Source: Cristatella mucedo (taxonomy: Eukaryota; Bryozoa; Phylactolaemata; Cristatellidae). From it: DNA of 64,000 bases. The stretch is from assembly GCA_009760855.2 (NCBI GenBank), contig WPIO01000015.1:101001-165000 (forward strand). Reading direction: 5' to 3'. A model generated the notes under the pieces. It saw only the letters and a program-made list of their open reading frames with translations. It was not told where the DNA came from and made no database searches. Position 1 is the first letter of the stretch; every line of letters begins with the position of its first letter. A program made the translations under genes and the position numbers. Below, in pieces: positions 23,450 to 30,216 of the stretch.

Positions 23450-24419
23450 CCGCACCGGGCTCGAAGGTCCGGTGAAAGTGGTGCATGCGCTCACCTGATA
23501 CGCTTCGCTGGCGTTGGCCACTGCTTGCTCCGATAGGCCCTCGACGAACACGCCGCACTTCATGTTCTCGCGCAGATGGAGGCCAGCCGAGGCGGCGTCG
23601 AGCAGGTCGAATACCTGCTCGTTGTATATCTCCAGAAAGGAGCACTTGCACAGGAACTCGAGACTCTTGCCACTCTGGACGCGCGAGAAGGGGAGAGAGC
23701 AACGGAAGCAGGTTGTAGCTGGCTGCTGGCAGCGGCAGAAACGCGCTTTAGCGAGCGGACGCGGGAGCCGAGGCAAGCCGGCTCGACCCCTACCACTTCT
23801 AGTTCGCGAGCTACCAAGTTGAACAAGTGCTCGAAGCTGCGTGGTATGATGCCGCGCAGCTCGTGCCGGAAGTTCTGAGCATCGTCTTCCGACGGCCCAA
23901 GCATGGTGAACGTTTTGCCCGAGCCCGTCTGTCCGTAGGCAAAGATGGTCGCATTGTAGCCAGCCACGCAGCTCTCGATGAGTTGCCGAGCCACCGAGAC
24001 GAACACGGCTTCCTGCAGCAAGCAGCACGGCACACGCTGGCTTGCTGCCCCGCTCGCAACCTTTCACTCGCAGGTCGCCCCTGCGCGTTACCCACAAAGG
24101 CGCGGACCAGAAACGAGCGAGTGGCTGCAGGGAGGCGGCAGCGACGCCAGGGAGGCGGCACGGCAAGGTCGAGCGGAGAGCTTGCCTGCGTGCACGAGGC
24201 ATCGGCAACCTCGTCGAAGGTGAACGCCTTCGGCTCGGGCTTGCACTGCACGGCGACACTGCGGCCGGCCGGGTCCACTGCCAGGCACGAGAAGCCGTCG
24301 TGCTCCGAGTCGGGCCGCACGCGCACGAACACACGGATGTTGTCGTCGCCGTCGTCTGTCGAGTCTCTGCGGATTCGGATAGGGAGCACACTGGATTTGC
24401 GCGCTGACTCGGCAAGCAT
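286..24419 (-). CDS. KIF15: Kinesin-12 motor protein, KIF15 orthologue (24 coding exons traced, 3' end not found)
   Basis: KIF15 is a plus-end-directed microtubule motor that works with kinesin-5 to hold the mitotic spindle bipolar. The spliced reading frame gives 1,354 codons plus 2 bases, against 1,388 residues in human KIF15. Residues 1-364 form the motor: P-loop GQTGSGKT (105-112), switch I NRESSRSH (228-235), switch [10 protein letters not shown] (261-268), [11 protein letters not shown] (313-323) and the RAKLIRNK neck junction. From residue 365 on the protein is coiled coil. It keeps KIF15-specific landmarks such as IVNEDTHGN after the motor and [12 protein letters not shown] in the stalk. 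Splice phase agrees at all 23 junctions. The exons are GC-rich and the introns carry LINEs, SINEs and microsatellites. The final roughly 35 residues were not found. Family assignment rests on recognised motifs and stalk order, not a database search. Confidence 0.94.
511..625. repeat. (CTA)n followed by (TAA)n microsatellite
   Basis: About 30 CTA units are followed by about 8 TAA units. The tract sits at the 3' end of a LINE copy, so it probably grew from the element's trinucleotide tail. Confidence 0.95.
511..1600 (-). mobile_element. CR1/L2-like LINE, 5'-truncated, with trinucleotide 3' tail
   Basis: Read on the minus strand, frames contain degraded reverse-transcriptase C-terminal text ([38 protein letters not shown]) followed by a 3' UTR ending in the GCGCCTAGAGAGAGATTGAGTTCTCTGAGGG-like motif. 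The 3' end runs into (TTA)n and then a long (TAG)n tract, seen on the plus strand as CTA repeats at about 511-600. Frameshifts make it inactive. It lies in the intron between KIF15 exons 23 and 24. Confidence 0.85.
2040..2290 (-). mobile_element. LINE 3'-UTR fragment
   Basis: The plus strand shows the reverse complement of the family's 3' end (AAAGCACTCTGAGAGAGCT) followed by diverged 3'-UTR sequence. No reverse-transcriptase frame remains. Confidence 0.6.
2309..2470 (-). mobile_element. tRNA-derived SINE (type 1)
   Basis: Read on the minus strand it has a tRNA-like head with an A-box-like GGTTAAGGTGC and a B-box-like GGCTCGAGCC. A tail resembling CGCCTGAATAGAGATT and TTCTCTTAG follows and ends in AT-rich sequence. 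The same unit occurs near 27.9, 30.2, 53.0 and 63.7 kb. Confidence 0.75.
2570..3130 (-). mobile_element. Diverged LINE fragment (third family)
   Basis: The sequence parallels the element at 14.5-15.0 kb in order and wording (GGTGCATACGAGCTGGAG; GGTCGGATAAGTAG), so both are copies of one LINE group distinct from the commonest one here. The reading frames are broken. Confidence 0.5.
3708..3821 (-). CDS. KIF15: KIF15 exon 23
   Basis: The acceptor TCTCGTCCAG and donor GTAAGT flank a coiled-coil exon ([19 protein letters not shown]). Entry and exit phases agree with exons 22 and 24. Confidence 0.85.
3930..4030. repeat. Compound microsatellite (TG)n(TCTG)n(CATG)n
   Basis: TG repeats grade into TCTG and then into about 15 GCAT units ending in TATG variants. 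It lies in the KIF15 intron between exons 22 and 23. The (CATG)n part is self-complementary and could form cruciforms. It yields spurious long ORFs rich in Cys-Met-His-Ala on both strands. Confidence 0.95.
4197..4297 (-). CDS. KIF15: KIF15 exon 22
   Basis: Encodes [20 protein letters not shown] and continues as coiled coil ([11 protein letters not shown]). The donor is GTGAGC. The acceptor CATCTTGAAG is weak, ending in AAG rather than CAG. The phase matches both neighbours. Confidence 0.8.
4500..4832 (-). CDS. KIF15: KIF15 exon 21, with poly-Ala insert
   Basis: A 111-codon coiled-coil exon running from [14 protein letters not shown] to [14 protein letters not shown], acceptor TGCTTGCAG, donor GTGAGA. 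It is interrupted by a low-complexity Ala/Pro/Gly stretch ([14 protein letters not shown]). The segment corresponds to the human stalk region around its LETQEQEIEDG block. High GC and the Ala run suggest lineage-specific expansion. Confidence 0.88.
5480..5625 (-). mobile_element. tRNA-derived SINE (type 2)
   Basis: On the minus strand: a tRNA-like head with B-box-like GGTTCAAGTCC, then GGCAATCCTTTATTG and a diverged body. It matches other copies near 14.2, 21.1, 30.8, 38.3, 45.5 and 52.8 kb. It lies in the KIF15 intron between exons 20 and 21. Confidence 0.65.
5868..6095 (-). mobile_element. LINE 3' fragment
   Basis: The plus strand begins TTTGTATAGCACCCCCAGTGA, the reverse of the common LINE 3' end. 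It then follows the 3' UTR (CATGAGCACACAAAAGGC) to the C-terminal end of the old frame (TTTCCAGGCTTTGGGA). It is short and non-coding. Confidence 0.75.
6096..8200. other. Intronic stretch without recognised features
   Basis: This is part of the 3.6-kb intron between KIF15 exons 20 and 21. Its left half (6.28-7.06 kb) is GC-rich and gives long open frames on both strands, but none has a recognisable motif or paired splice signals. I see no gene in it. Confidence 0.5.
8205..8393 (+). mobile_element. LINE reverse-transcriptase fragment abutting KIF15 exon 20
   Basis: The plus frame reads [20 protein letters not shown], then [20 protein letters not shown] and RVTRKLE. This is the segment just after the catalytic palm of CR1/L2-like reverse transcriptases. 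Similarity appears to run to within a few bases of the exon edge at 8396. Confidence 0.75.
8396..8494 (-). CDS. KIF15: KIF15 exon 20
   Basis: A 33-codon coiled-coil exon ([19 protein letters not shown]), acceptor TCGTTTCTAG, donor GTAAGC, phase 0 at both ends. The donor bases fall in a LINE remnant that lies antisense to the gene. Confidence 0.87.
9005..9545. mobile_element. Two LINE fragments joined head-to-head
   Basis: From 9005 to about 9118 the plus strand carries the reverse complement of a LINE 3' end. From about 9119 to 9545 it switches to sense-orientation LINE (DLHWLP, then TTTAAAAAGAAACTAAAAGTGC and a TTATTATT tail). The switch at GTCGAC marks an inverted junction. Confidence 0.7.
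9988..10046. repeat. (GT)n microsatellite
   Basis: Alternating GT with CGTG interruptions, in the KIF15 intron between exons 19 and 20. Confidence 0.9.
10318..10545 (-). CDS. KIF15: KIF15 exon 19
   Basis: A 76-codon coiled-coil exon running from [13 protein letters not shown] to [10 protein letters not shown]. The acceptor CTCCGCTGCAG and donor GTGAGA are strong, phase 0-0. Heptad-like Leu spacing is clear ([18 protein letters not shown]). Confidence 0.9.
10812..10982 (-). CDS. KIF15: KIF15 exon 18
   Basis: A 57-codon coiled-coil exon, [13 protein letters not shown] to VKELSLHK, acceptor CTGCCGCCCAG, donor GTGAGC, phase 0-0. Confidence 0.9.
11102..11290 (-). CDS. KIF15: KIF15 exon 17
   Basis: A 63-codon coiled-coil exon, [18 protein letters not shown] to [10 protein letters not shown], acceptor GATTTCGCAG, donor GTATGT, phase 0-0. 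Confidence 0.9.
11781..12390 (-). mobile_element. Second LINE family, C-terminal reverse-transcriptase fragment with (TACAT)n tail
   Basis: The minus frame reads [19 protein letters not shown], then [15 protein letters not shown], typical of the conserved C-terminal end of CR1-group polyproteins. The 3' end is a pentameric tail (TACAT repeats, ATGTA on the plus strand). Copies with the same tail or body are at 34.95 and 28.2 kb. It lies in the intron between KIF15 exons 16 and 17. Confidence 0.85.
12491..12571 (-). CDS. KIF15: KIF15 exon 16
   Basis: Encodes [20 protein letters not shown] to ERTSLQ. The polypyrimidine tract is a near-pure T run. The acceptor is GAG at 12572 or CAG three bases on, so the first residue (Q) is uncertain. 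The donor GTTCGT is non-consensus. Confidence 0.8.
12689..12819 (-). CDS. KIF15: KIF15 exon 15
   Basis: Encodes [20 protein letters not shown] and continues to SESLQSQ, acceptor TTTGCATGCAG, donor GTGAGT. It enters in phase 1, matching the strong GTGAGT donor chosen for exon 14. Confidence 0.87.
12988..13093 (-). CDS. KIF15: KIF15 exon 14
   Basis: Encodes [20 protein letters not shown] to TKTANDE, acceptor TTTGTTGACAG. Of two overlapping donors (GTGTGA and GTGAGT), only GTGAGT keeps the frame into exon 15. Confidence 0.85.
13311..13406 (-). CDS. KIF15: KIF15 exon 13
   Basis: A 32-codon coiled-coil exon, [19 protein letters not shown] to RLEHVGQ, acceptor TCGTTGCAG, donor GTGAGC, phase 0-0. 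Confidence 0.9.
13755..14165 (+). mobile_element. LINE reverse-transcriptase C-terminal remnant
   Basis: Plus-strand frames contain [20 protein letters not shown] and then [20 protein letters not shown], decayed forms of the LHWLPV...RIDFK block of the local LINEs. The 3' portion is frameshifted. Confidence 0.65.
14170..14330 (-). mobile_element. tRNA-derived SINE (type 2)
   Basis: The reverse complement carries GGTTCGAACATTG near the B box, GGCAATTCTTTATTGC, then a body ending in a TATACAAATGAGGC-like 3' end. It matches the other type 2 copies. Confidence 0.65.
14460..15000 (-). mobile_element. LINE fragment (third family)
   Basis: The 3' end at about 14460 has an ATAATAATAA tail and the family terminal motif. 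Minus frames read [15 protein letters not shown] and [20 protein letters not shown], an eroded polyprotein end. It lies in the KIF15 intron between exons 12 and 13. Confidence 0.75.
15452..15880 (-). CDS. KIF15: KIF15 exon 12 (largest stalk exon)
   Basis: A 143-codon exon, acceptor GATTGCTGCAG, donor GTAGCT, phase 0-0. It opens with [20 protein letters not shown] and contains [18 protein letters not shown], which parallels the human HAETLKIITTPTKAY segment and helps fix the KIF15 identity. A Ser/Ala-rich linker and an Ala run ([16 protein letters not shown]) precede the closing IRKLQ. Confidence 0.92.
16605..16745 (-). mobile_element. LINE 3'-end relic
   Basis: CCCTAAGAGTACTAGATCTC on the plus strand is a decayed reverse copy of the LINE terminal motif, followed by 3'-UTR-like sequence with CACGAACAAGCACACAGAGG. 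No frame survives. Confidence 0.5.
17034..17149 (-). CDS. KIF15: KIF15 exon 11
   Basis: Encodes [20 protein letters not shown] to QSLQATLES, acceptor CGTGCCTGCAG, donor GTGAGT. A low-complexity N-terminal half leads into a coiled coil. It enters in phase 1 as exon 10 requires. Confidence 0.85.
17307..17529 (-). CDS. KIF15: KIF15 exon 10
   Basis: Encodes [20 protein letters not shown], then [17 protein letters not shown]. This matches the human LRNEIQTLREQIEHHPRVAK and AKYAMENHSLREENRRL blocks in order. Acceptor GTCGCTTTGCAG, donor GTAGGT, exit phase 1. Confidence 0.93.
17646..17760 (-). mobile_element. Short LINE 3' end
   Basis: An AGTAATAATAATAG tail is followed by ACATTTGTATAGCACCCTCG and about 80 bases of 3' UTR on the plus strand. 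It lies in the intron between KIF15 exons 9 and 10. Confidence 0.75.
18375..18524 (-). CDS. KIF15: KIF15 exon 9
   Basis: A 50-codon exon containing [20 protein letters not shown], close to the human KFIQSNKMIVKFREDQIIRL. Acceptor CCCTCTCTGCAG, donor GTGAGC, phase 0-0. This is one of the clearest KIF15-specific segments. Confidence 0.95.
18605..18771 (-). CDS. KIF15: KIF15 exon 8
   Basis: Encodes [20 protein letters not shown] after a short variable stretch, parallel to the human YMEYFQEAMLFFKKSEQEKK. The acceptor is CATTGTCGCAG. The donor GTGACG was chosen because it keeps phase 0 into exon 9. A stronger-looking GTAAGT 11 bases downstream would shift the frame. Confidence 0.85.
18849..18876. 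repeat. (GT)n microsatellite
   Basis: About 13 GT units inside the KIF15 intron between exons 7 and 8. Confidence 0.9.
19070..19235 (-). CDS. KIF15: KIF15 exon 7 (neck to stalk)
   Basis: Begins [20 protein letters not shown], the conserved link between kinesin-12 motor and stalk (human AVVNEDTQGNVSQLQAEVKR), then [10 protein letters not shown]. Acceptor CGGTAG, donor GTAGGC, exit phase 1. The second half is variable. Confidence 0.93.
19547..20290 (-). mobile_element. CR1/L2-like LINE, truncated, best-preserved tail
   Basis: The minus frame at 19.8-20.3 kb reads [40 protein letters not shown] and [20 protein letters not shown]. This is an almost uninterrupted polyprotein C-terminus followed by a 3' UTR and an (ATT)n tail at 19547-19583. 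It is among the younger-looking copies in the window. Confidence 0.88.
20985..21160 (-). mobile_element. tRNA-derived SINE (type 2)
   Basis: The plus strand shows TTTATATAGCAGCAGAAGAA, ATCACTCTCGCTTGCAGTG and TAGAACTCACGAGC, the reverse of the type 2 body and B-box region. It lies in the KIF15 intron between exons 6 and 7. Confidence 0.75.
21503..21625 (-). CDS. KIF15: KIF15 exon 6 (motor, last segment)
   Basis: A 41-codon exon, [18 protein letters not shown] to [11 protein letters not shown], containing the final motor helix and neck entry. The acceptor CTTTGCAG is strong. The donor GTCCGT is weak, but the join to exon 7 (NK/AIVNED) reproduces the family sequence. Confidence 0.95.
22499..22624 (-). 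CDS. KIF15: KIF15 exon 5 (motor)
   Basis: A 42-codon exon, [20 protein letters not shown] to [11 protein letters not shown], the relay helix and the microtubule-binding L12/alpha5 region. Acceptor GCACTTTTAG, donor GTAAGG, phase 0-0. Confidence 0.97.
22865..23074 (-). CDS. KIF15: KIF15 exon 4 (motor, switch I and II)
   Basis: A 70-codon exon with [12 protein letters not shown] (switch I) and [15 protein letters not shown] (switch II), ending RTAGQRLK. Acceptor GTCCATCCAG, donor GTGCTG (non-consensus beyond GT), phase 0-0. Confidence 0.97.
23176..23448. repeat. Imperfect (GA)n tract, about 270 bp
   Basis: GA repeats with regular GGTGGA interruptions on the plus strand. In the KIF15 transcript this is a (CU)n-rich tract filling most of the 420-bp intron between exons 3 and 4. 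It generates artefactual Ser/Leu or Arg/Glu open frames. Confidence 0.97.
23495..23674 (-). CDS. KIF15: KIF15 exon 3 (motor)
   Basis: A 60-codon exon, [20 protein letters not shown] to ANASEAYQ. It includes the CSFxEIYNEQ strand shared by kinesins and the KIF15-type [14 protein letters not shown]. Acceptor CGCGCGTCCAG, donor GTGAGC. Confidence 0.97.
23794..24012 (-). CDS. KIF15: KIF15 exon 2 (motor, P-loop)
   Basis: A 73-codon exon with the nucleotide-binding [18 protein letters not shown] and the kinesin-12-like [15 protein letters not shown]. Acceptor CTTGCTGCAG, donor GTAGGG, phase 0-0. Confidence 0.97.
24186..24419 (-). CDS. KIF15: KIF15 exon 1 (candidate start) with GC donor
   Basis: 78 codons from the only in-frame ATG (24419) before the motor. 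[10 protein letters not shown] opens the motor and [18 protein letters not shown] follows. The 3' splice junction is CAG/GCAAGC, a GC-AG intron. An upstream exon spliced at an internal AG (for example TCCGCAG near 24368) is possible, so the exact N-terminus is uncertain. The frame is open only to a stop about 60 codons further upstream. Confidence 0.88.
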
Positions 24420-24654
24420 GCGCTGCAAATCGTCAAGCGACTTGGAAGCAGACGCAAATGCTGCGAGTTCTTCGATGGCAGTGCAGCCTTATGCGGCTGA
24501 ACTGCCATGCCGCCCTTCATCGCAGCACACAGAGGGAGCGGCACTAAAAGTGGCAGGCTTAACGAGAGCCGCTTCTCCGCTCGATACAAAAAAAAGGGGG
24601 GGGAAGGGCTGTAGAAGGGAGCAGTGACTGCGCATCCAGAATTGAGGAGGGGAG

Positions 24655-25120
24655 GGCGATAATACAATAAGAATAGTAATTACGCATTCTGTCATCATGC
24701 TAAGAACTAAATCTCTTTCTAGGCGCTTTGCGTAGCCTGAAAAGGATGCATATAGACAGCTTGGTGATAACAAGAGGTGCGATAGCAGCAATAAGAGAGG
24801 TGTGCACTTAGTTGTGCTTTAAATGTCGTCAGTCAGGAGATGCCCTGATGCCAGCCACCTAGAGAGCTTCGGGCCTAGGTCGCATAAGACAGAAGGCATG
24901 GCCTCCGAAGGATTCGAGGTCGCTTAGTGGCATAGCTAAGTGACCAAACCAAGAGGAGCGCAGAAGGTAAGGGAAGCTCGAGCAGTGAGTATTTCATATA
25001 GGTATGCCAGAGCAGGAGAATGAAGGAAGCTTTAAGTCGGTGCGAGTTTCAAAGTGAGTGGCATGACCTTACAGGTCGCTTTGCTGCTTGATGGGGAGCC
25101 AACTCGGTGCACCGGAATAT
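24655..25120 (-). mobile_element. LINE 3' portion
   Basis: The plus strand shows AACTAAATCTCTTTCTAGGC, then GAGAGCTTCGGGCCTAGGTC and TTGCTGCTTGATGGGGAGCC. These are reversed 3'-UTR and C-terminal polyprotein sequence, strongly decayed. It lies just upstream of the KIF15 start. Confidence 0.7.
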
Positions 25121-25574
25121 CTATCGGATATAGGAATACGCCAATAGGAATATAAGCCTATAAGAATAGCAGTTCTTCGTCCCGGGTTTACTCTAGATAG
25201 AGTCGCACTCCGCATATGGGAATACTTCGCACATAAGAATGCCTATTTGCCGGCCCGCAACTGTACGGGTCCGAGAGAAATCAGTACAAAGTGGCAGCTA
25301 AAGCATTCTGGCCTAGCTGCCACACCGGTTTGCAAGCACTTTTTGCACATGCACAGAAAACGTGCAAGGTGTGTTACAAAAGTCGAAACGGAATGTGCCG
25401 AGCGACCAACGCGGGTCTACCTACCCTCGTCTATGCAGCCCGAGTGCAGAGCTGATCTGGCCACAAGGCAAGCCGCCTTCGAGAAACCGATTCGGCACAG
25501 AGGCAACAAGACAAATGTCGGCTGAGCCAACATTGAAAATGGAGAAACAGACTTTCCAGTTTCTGAGCGACACA

Positions 25575-26115
25575 CTAATAATAATAGTAATAATAAAAAT
25601 AATACATTTGTATAGCACCCTCGGACAACTGAATCTCTCTCTCAAGGCACTTTACAGATGCTGCATATAACGCATTACCAAATGTTTGGTGGTACCATTT
25701 GCAAGAAGCAAGCATAGTAAGCAGCTACATGCACACGAAGGACAAATCAGAAGGATGTACAAAATGCTGTAATAAACAGGTCGTTTTAAGCTTCATTTTA
25801 CATGTCATGTCAGAGGGCATTGTGATGTGCATCGGTAGTGAGTTCCACTTGGTTTACAGTAACTGGTAAGTCAGTGCTGTCCAATTTAAAAAAGCTGACT
25901 GTCATCGACAATACAAGCAGCCAGGGCACTAAGAGTCAGCGATACCGATAAGGCAGGGACAGATCAAAACTAAGGCAGAGCCAAGCATCACCAACTAAAA
26001 CCATATTAAATAGAAAACTAATTATATGCTTAGTGATGACACTGGCATAGATAGAGAATAGGAGGTAGTCCCACATTGGTCCCTGGACTGCCCCATACTC
26101 CGGGGGGCTAAATGT
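25575..26115 (-). mobile_element. LINE fragment reaching the reverse-transcriptase palm
   Basis: The 3' tail (AATAATAG repeats) and terminal motif are at 25577-25640. At the far end, minus frames recall the GSVLGPLLF palm segment and LSFDLSLP, with frameshifts. The middle of the element appears deleted. Confidence 0.6.
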
Positions 26116-27890
26116 ATGACCGGTTGCACAGTTGACATCTATGCTGTGGAGTCAGCTGACAAATAACCTCAACCTAGACGCTGCTAGACGAGCATTGCCT
26201 ATGGGAGGGCAGGTGATCAAGGATACTATTTGCTTCTGAAAGCGGCCCAACTAACACAGAGACTCAACCCGAGTCAACATTCTCGAGGTCATTATACAGA
26301 CAGTTGTGCTATCTATGAAGAGTGCTTACTTCTACATTCTGACAGGAATTTGCTTAATGGGGCAGCTGTTGCAATACGAGCATTTAGCAGTTCTTCACTA
26401 ATCAGCCGAGCTTCTTTAATAAGAATGGCAGAAAGAAACAAAGAAACCGGGTGAAAGTTAATTCTGTTTTCGTCTAGTTTTGACTTCGTAATACAAGTCC
26501 TGACAACGATTGCTTTAAGGGATTTAGAGACAAAGCTTGAGGCTCAGGCCATGTTGATTCCGATAGTTAGGGTAGAGAGCAGCACGAAGAACAGTAGGTT
26601 TTGGCTCTAGGGGCCCTTCAGTCTTCTCAGTCCGAGAGATTAAGAGATCAACTTAGAGATGGATTAACCAGGGCTCGAAGGTTGAAGGAGATCAGGAAGA
26701 ATGAAAGAGAAACACATCAACAAATGAGGCTGCAGAATCCAATAAGGATGCTACAGCGGCAATGCAGTCTCGATCTCGTCGAAGTCTTCGCCTTTGAGCA
26801 TGGCAATAAGAAGAAGGAAGAGACCATGTCGTTATAGCATGACATCGTAGGAGCGAGTCATGCTCTGCCAGGGAAGACGGGGGTTGCCTCGAAAAGCCAA
26901 GGATGAAGAACCCCAAGAGGAATCTTCTTCAAAACTGCATTCTTGGAAGTCATAAATGCGAAAATGCAACTTCGAGAGCCAGCCAGTAGATCAACGTACG
27001 GCCAAGCTCGGCTTGCGGATTCAAGTGCACATCACCAAGGACTGAGGGAAGAGGTGTATCAGGCTGCAGCCTAAGCTTACTGCAGCCTGCAGGCTCCCAG
27101 AGGAGCCACACCCTGCCTGCTATATGAACAGCTGACTCGGCCAAGATCAGGGTTTGCCATCCACCTCCCCTTGAAAATGCCTCTACCCCTGCTTAGCATC
27201 ACGAGAGGCGACATCTCGTGATATCTCCTACATTATTGAAGCAAGTGGAGGAAAAATTTTAACACATGAATGCCAGGTCATGGAGTCGTGAAACAGCAGT
27301 GACAGGGTCCTAGTCATCACGAGGCTCAAGACCACCAAGGACCACATGTAACTTCACTCCCTGCAAGCCCTATCAAAGGTTGTCCAACAGAACAAGCAGG
27401 GAATGCACCGACGTAGATAGTTCTCAGGACACCATAGAAAATGTAATCCTATTACTTTTGATACAGGCCAACCCTTCGACACATCAGTTCATCTATAAAA
27501 AAAAATAGCGATTATGTTTGCTTACAAGGTTCCCAGGCTATTATAGTAAGCCTTAGGTTAAGTCCTACTCCGGCAGCTAAGGGTGAGGGCGCCATCAGCC
27601 CTGAGTCACAGAATCTCTAAGCAAGCATCGAAGCCAACATCAGCATGATAGAATTGACACCTCTATGGCCTGCAGCCGTGCAGAAGTGGCATTCCCTCAG
27701 CAATCTATGACACGATCAACTGCATAAAGGAAAAGTGCAGCTCTAGTTACAGCATCGAGTCTCATTCTGGATGGAAAGTGTTCTCGAAATCTCTGGCATG
27801 GATCTAGCACCTCAAAGAATGGTTTAGAAATCACGAAGGCACGGAGGGAGCTGGAAAGTGCAGTACGTCATGGCTAGCTGCCTAGGCCGA
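26116..27890. other. Intergenic stretch, nothing recognised
   Basis: Between the KIF15 5' end and the SINE at 27.9 kb. A few 70-80-codon frames exist, but none has a family motif, convincing start context or splice signals. I see no gene. Confidence 0.5.
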
Positions 27891-27892
27891 GC

Positions 27893-28035
27893 TGGTTTGG
27901 TCTAGCGGTTAAGATGCTCGCCGCGACCAAGTTCTGGCTGAGATCGTGAGCTCGAGCCCCGAGGCATACGTGAAGCACCTGAATAGAGATTAAGTTCTCT
28001 TGGGTGCTATATAAATGAATTATATAATTATATAG
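27893..28035 (+). mobile_element. tRNA-derived SINE (type 1)
   Basis: The A-box-like TGGTCTAGCGGTTAAGATGC and B-box-like GAGCTCGAGCCCC form the head. The 3' tail is CACCTGAATAGAGATTAAGT, TCTCTTGGGTGCTATATAAA and AT-rich sequence. This tail resembles the 3' end of the local CR1-like LINE. Confidence 0.88.
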
Positions 28036-28169
28036 GCAATCTGAAGGACCTAGCCTGCTAATAAGCATGCTACCTGCTGGGATCTGAGCAGCCCCAAAAG
28101 TTGATAGAAGCCTCTCCTTGCCTGGATGGGAAGCTATCTAAGATTAGGAACTGTCTTCCACGTTGGCTT

Positions 28170-28850
28170 ACGAAAAAATTAAGTAGCTCCTAGTTCTGTC
28201 TCGGCTAAATTTTTGTAAGTTCCCTTTTGGCTGGGCTACCGAAAAAAAGCCAATGAATATGGCTGCAAGGCTAGTCGTCAAGTCCCAGAGGTTTGAGCAC
28301 GTGTCTGCTTTGCTAAAAGAGCTAGGATGGATGCCGGTTGAGCAATGGATACAGAGCAAAGTTCTTATGCTGACCCACTAGGCCTGCCACGGCATGGCTC
28401 CTCCATACCTAGGTGAACTGCTGAGCCAGTTTCAGCCTCCTCGTGCCCTCAGGTCCTGTATGGACAATAAATTAGTTGTTCAATTCCTCCACTTAAAGAC
28501 AGTTAGCGACAGAAGCTTTAGCACTGCAGGTCCTAGGCTGTCGAACTCACTGCCACAATTCTTACGCAACGGCAACTACTCTTCTGCTGCCGACTATGGC
28601 TCATCCTTTCGAGTGGTCCTGGGCTGCTACTTTAATTCTATTCACTACCTCATCTGCTCTCCTGACTCAGCTATGCTTCTCACTTTCTCTTTGTTACGTG
28701 ACATGAAGTCTGTTGGCTACCAAATGCGTACCGAAAGCAGCTTAGGCTGTGAGTGCTAAGTACAAAAATCTCCTGCGTAACACCCACATAGTCCTTATGG
28801 TACAGACGAAGATACATTTAAACAGGAGTTTTCTAGCGAGAAATCCCCCT
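28170..28850 (+). mobile_element. Second LINE family, polyprotein C-terminus
   Basis: Plus frames read RFEHVSALLKELGWMPVEQW, then a stop, then HGMAPPYLGELLSQFQPPRA and RSFSTAGPRLSNSLPQFL. It is homologous to the minus-strand copy at 11.8-12.4 kb, with a stop and frame changes. Confidence 0.85.
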
Positions 28851-29099
28851 GTCTCCACCTCTGCTGACTGCCAATCAGAAGGGGGCACAGAATATCGCGA
28901 GCAAAGAGGTCACTCTCGTTTCGCCAAGGTGAGCCACGGCTATGTTGGAGTGGCAGAACATGATAACCACGTTACTGAAGAGGCAGACCGTAATGGCCCA
29001 GGGTCTGCTCTTTGCCGATGTGTGAAAAAGTGAGCGTTCGATGAATGAACAGATGGCACACCTAGCAGCCAGGTTGCTCCCCTCCGACCTTTCAACGAC

Positions 29100-29260
29100 A
29101 CCTCACACCAGGCAAGGCGGTTGCTCATCACGACCTCGGCCCCACAGGTCGTGGATTCGAATCCTGCGGTGGGAGATCCTTTATTGCTACTGCAATCGCT
29201 GGAGACAGCCGTTCAGGCTCTTCTGCCGCTATACGAAACGATGCTGTCAAATCAGCGAGT
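29100..29260 (+). mobile_element. tRNA-derived SINE (type 2), sense copy
   Basis: AGGCAAGGCGGTTGCTCATC (A-box region), GGTCGTGGATTCGAATCCTG (B box), then TCCTTTATTGCTACTGCAAT and a 3' end CTATACGAAACGATGCTGTC. Confidence 0.85.
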
Positions 29261-30215
29261 ATTGCTTCCTTTCTAGCGTGCCTAATGAGCACAACACGAA
29301 GCGGCTCGTGCCAGCAGGGCTGACCCGCAGCGACGCCAAACGCGACAGCCAAGGATCAAATGAGGAAATGCATGTGGCGAACCAGTAGACGCCAGTCCTG
29401 GCTCCGGCGGTGCGGCTCGGTAAATCTAGCGATAGAAGTGCGGCAAAACTGAGGAGCTCACCGACGAAAGCTAACACCGGCCACGATTCATCGACGAAGG
29501 AAGAGACATGCTCTAAGCACCAAGGACGACCAGTGCGCTAGCTGTTGCGCTATATGGAACGAGGTGCTTGCGACACGGGCCTTCGGCGATCGCGGACCAG
29601 GCGGGCAGGGCCAGGCAGCAGCACTTAGGCATGAGTGATCAGGCTTGCAGCCAAAGACCTCCCGTGAAGCATTTCCTGGTCGCCTTAGCCATGGCTGCGC
29701 GTTGCTACTTACGTGGAGTTCATTGCAATTGTATGCGCAGCAGCTACGCTAGCTAACGTGCTTCTCTAGCGGTCTTCAAAAGATAGGCGGGTCGCAGTCG
29801 AACCATAGCGACAGCTGCCGAGTGGCTACCGCAGCGACCGACAATGGCGATCAAATTTGGCGCGGCGAGATCTCGCGAGACGCAGCCGACAGCCACACCG
29901 CGTGCACTTGACCTGTCTGGCGGTCCAATCTAAGGAAAGTTTAAATAGACAGTTGGAATACTACCGCACCATCTTGCGCCGTATGGAAAAGTGCTCGAGG
30001 ATTTCAATTTGCGCAAAGAAGGATTTGCGCGTCTGCCTGAGGTACCGTAGCGGTTAGGGTTCACCGCGTGCACTAAGCTGGCACTGGTTAATCACTCGCA
30101 AGACCACACACTGAACGTATACGAGGGGTAATATGGTGTACTAAATTTCACTAAGCCCAACATCTGTAGCCACCTATGTGCTTAGAGGGTTCTCTTAAAC
30201 CGGGTGCATAGCGTG
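29261..30215. other. Unassigned segment with short plus-strand open frames
   Basis: CpG-rich around 29.5-30.0 kb. A plus frame at about 29857-30057 contains QSKESLNRQLEYYRTILRRM, which looks protein-like but has no family I recognise and no clear splice partner. Confidence 0.3.
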
Positions 30216-30216
30216 G

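Noticed and set aside
22691-23536. 281-codon plus-strand Arg/Glu-rich frame
   Set aside because: It is produced by the (GA)n microsatellite and the antisense of KIF15 exon 4.
23156-24667. 503-codon minus-strand open frame
   Set aside because: It runs through KIF15 exons in a wrong frame, introns and the (CT)n repeat. Only the exon 3 part is real coding sequence, and it is annotated as such.
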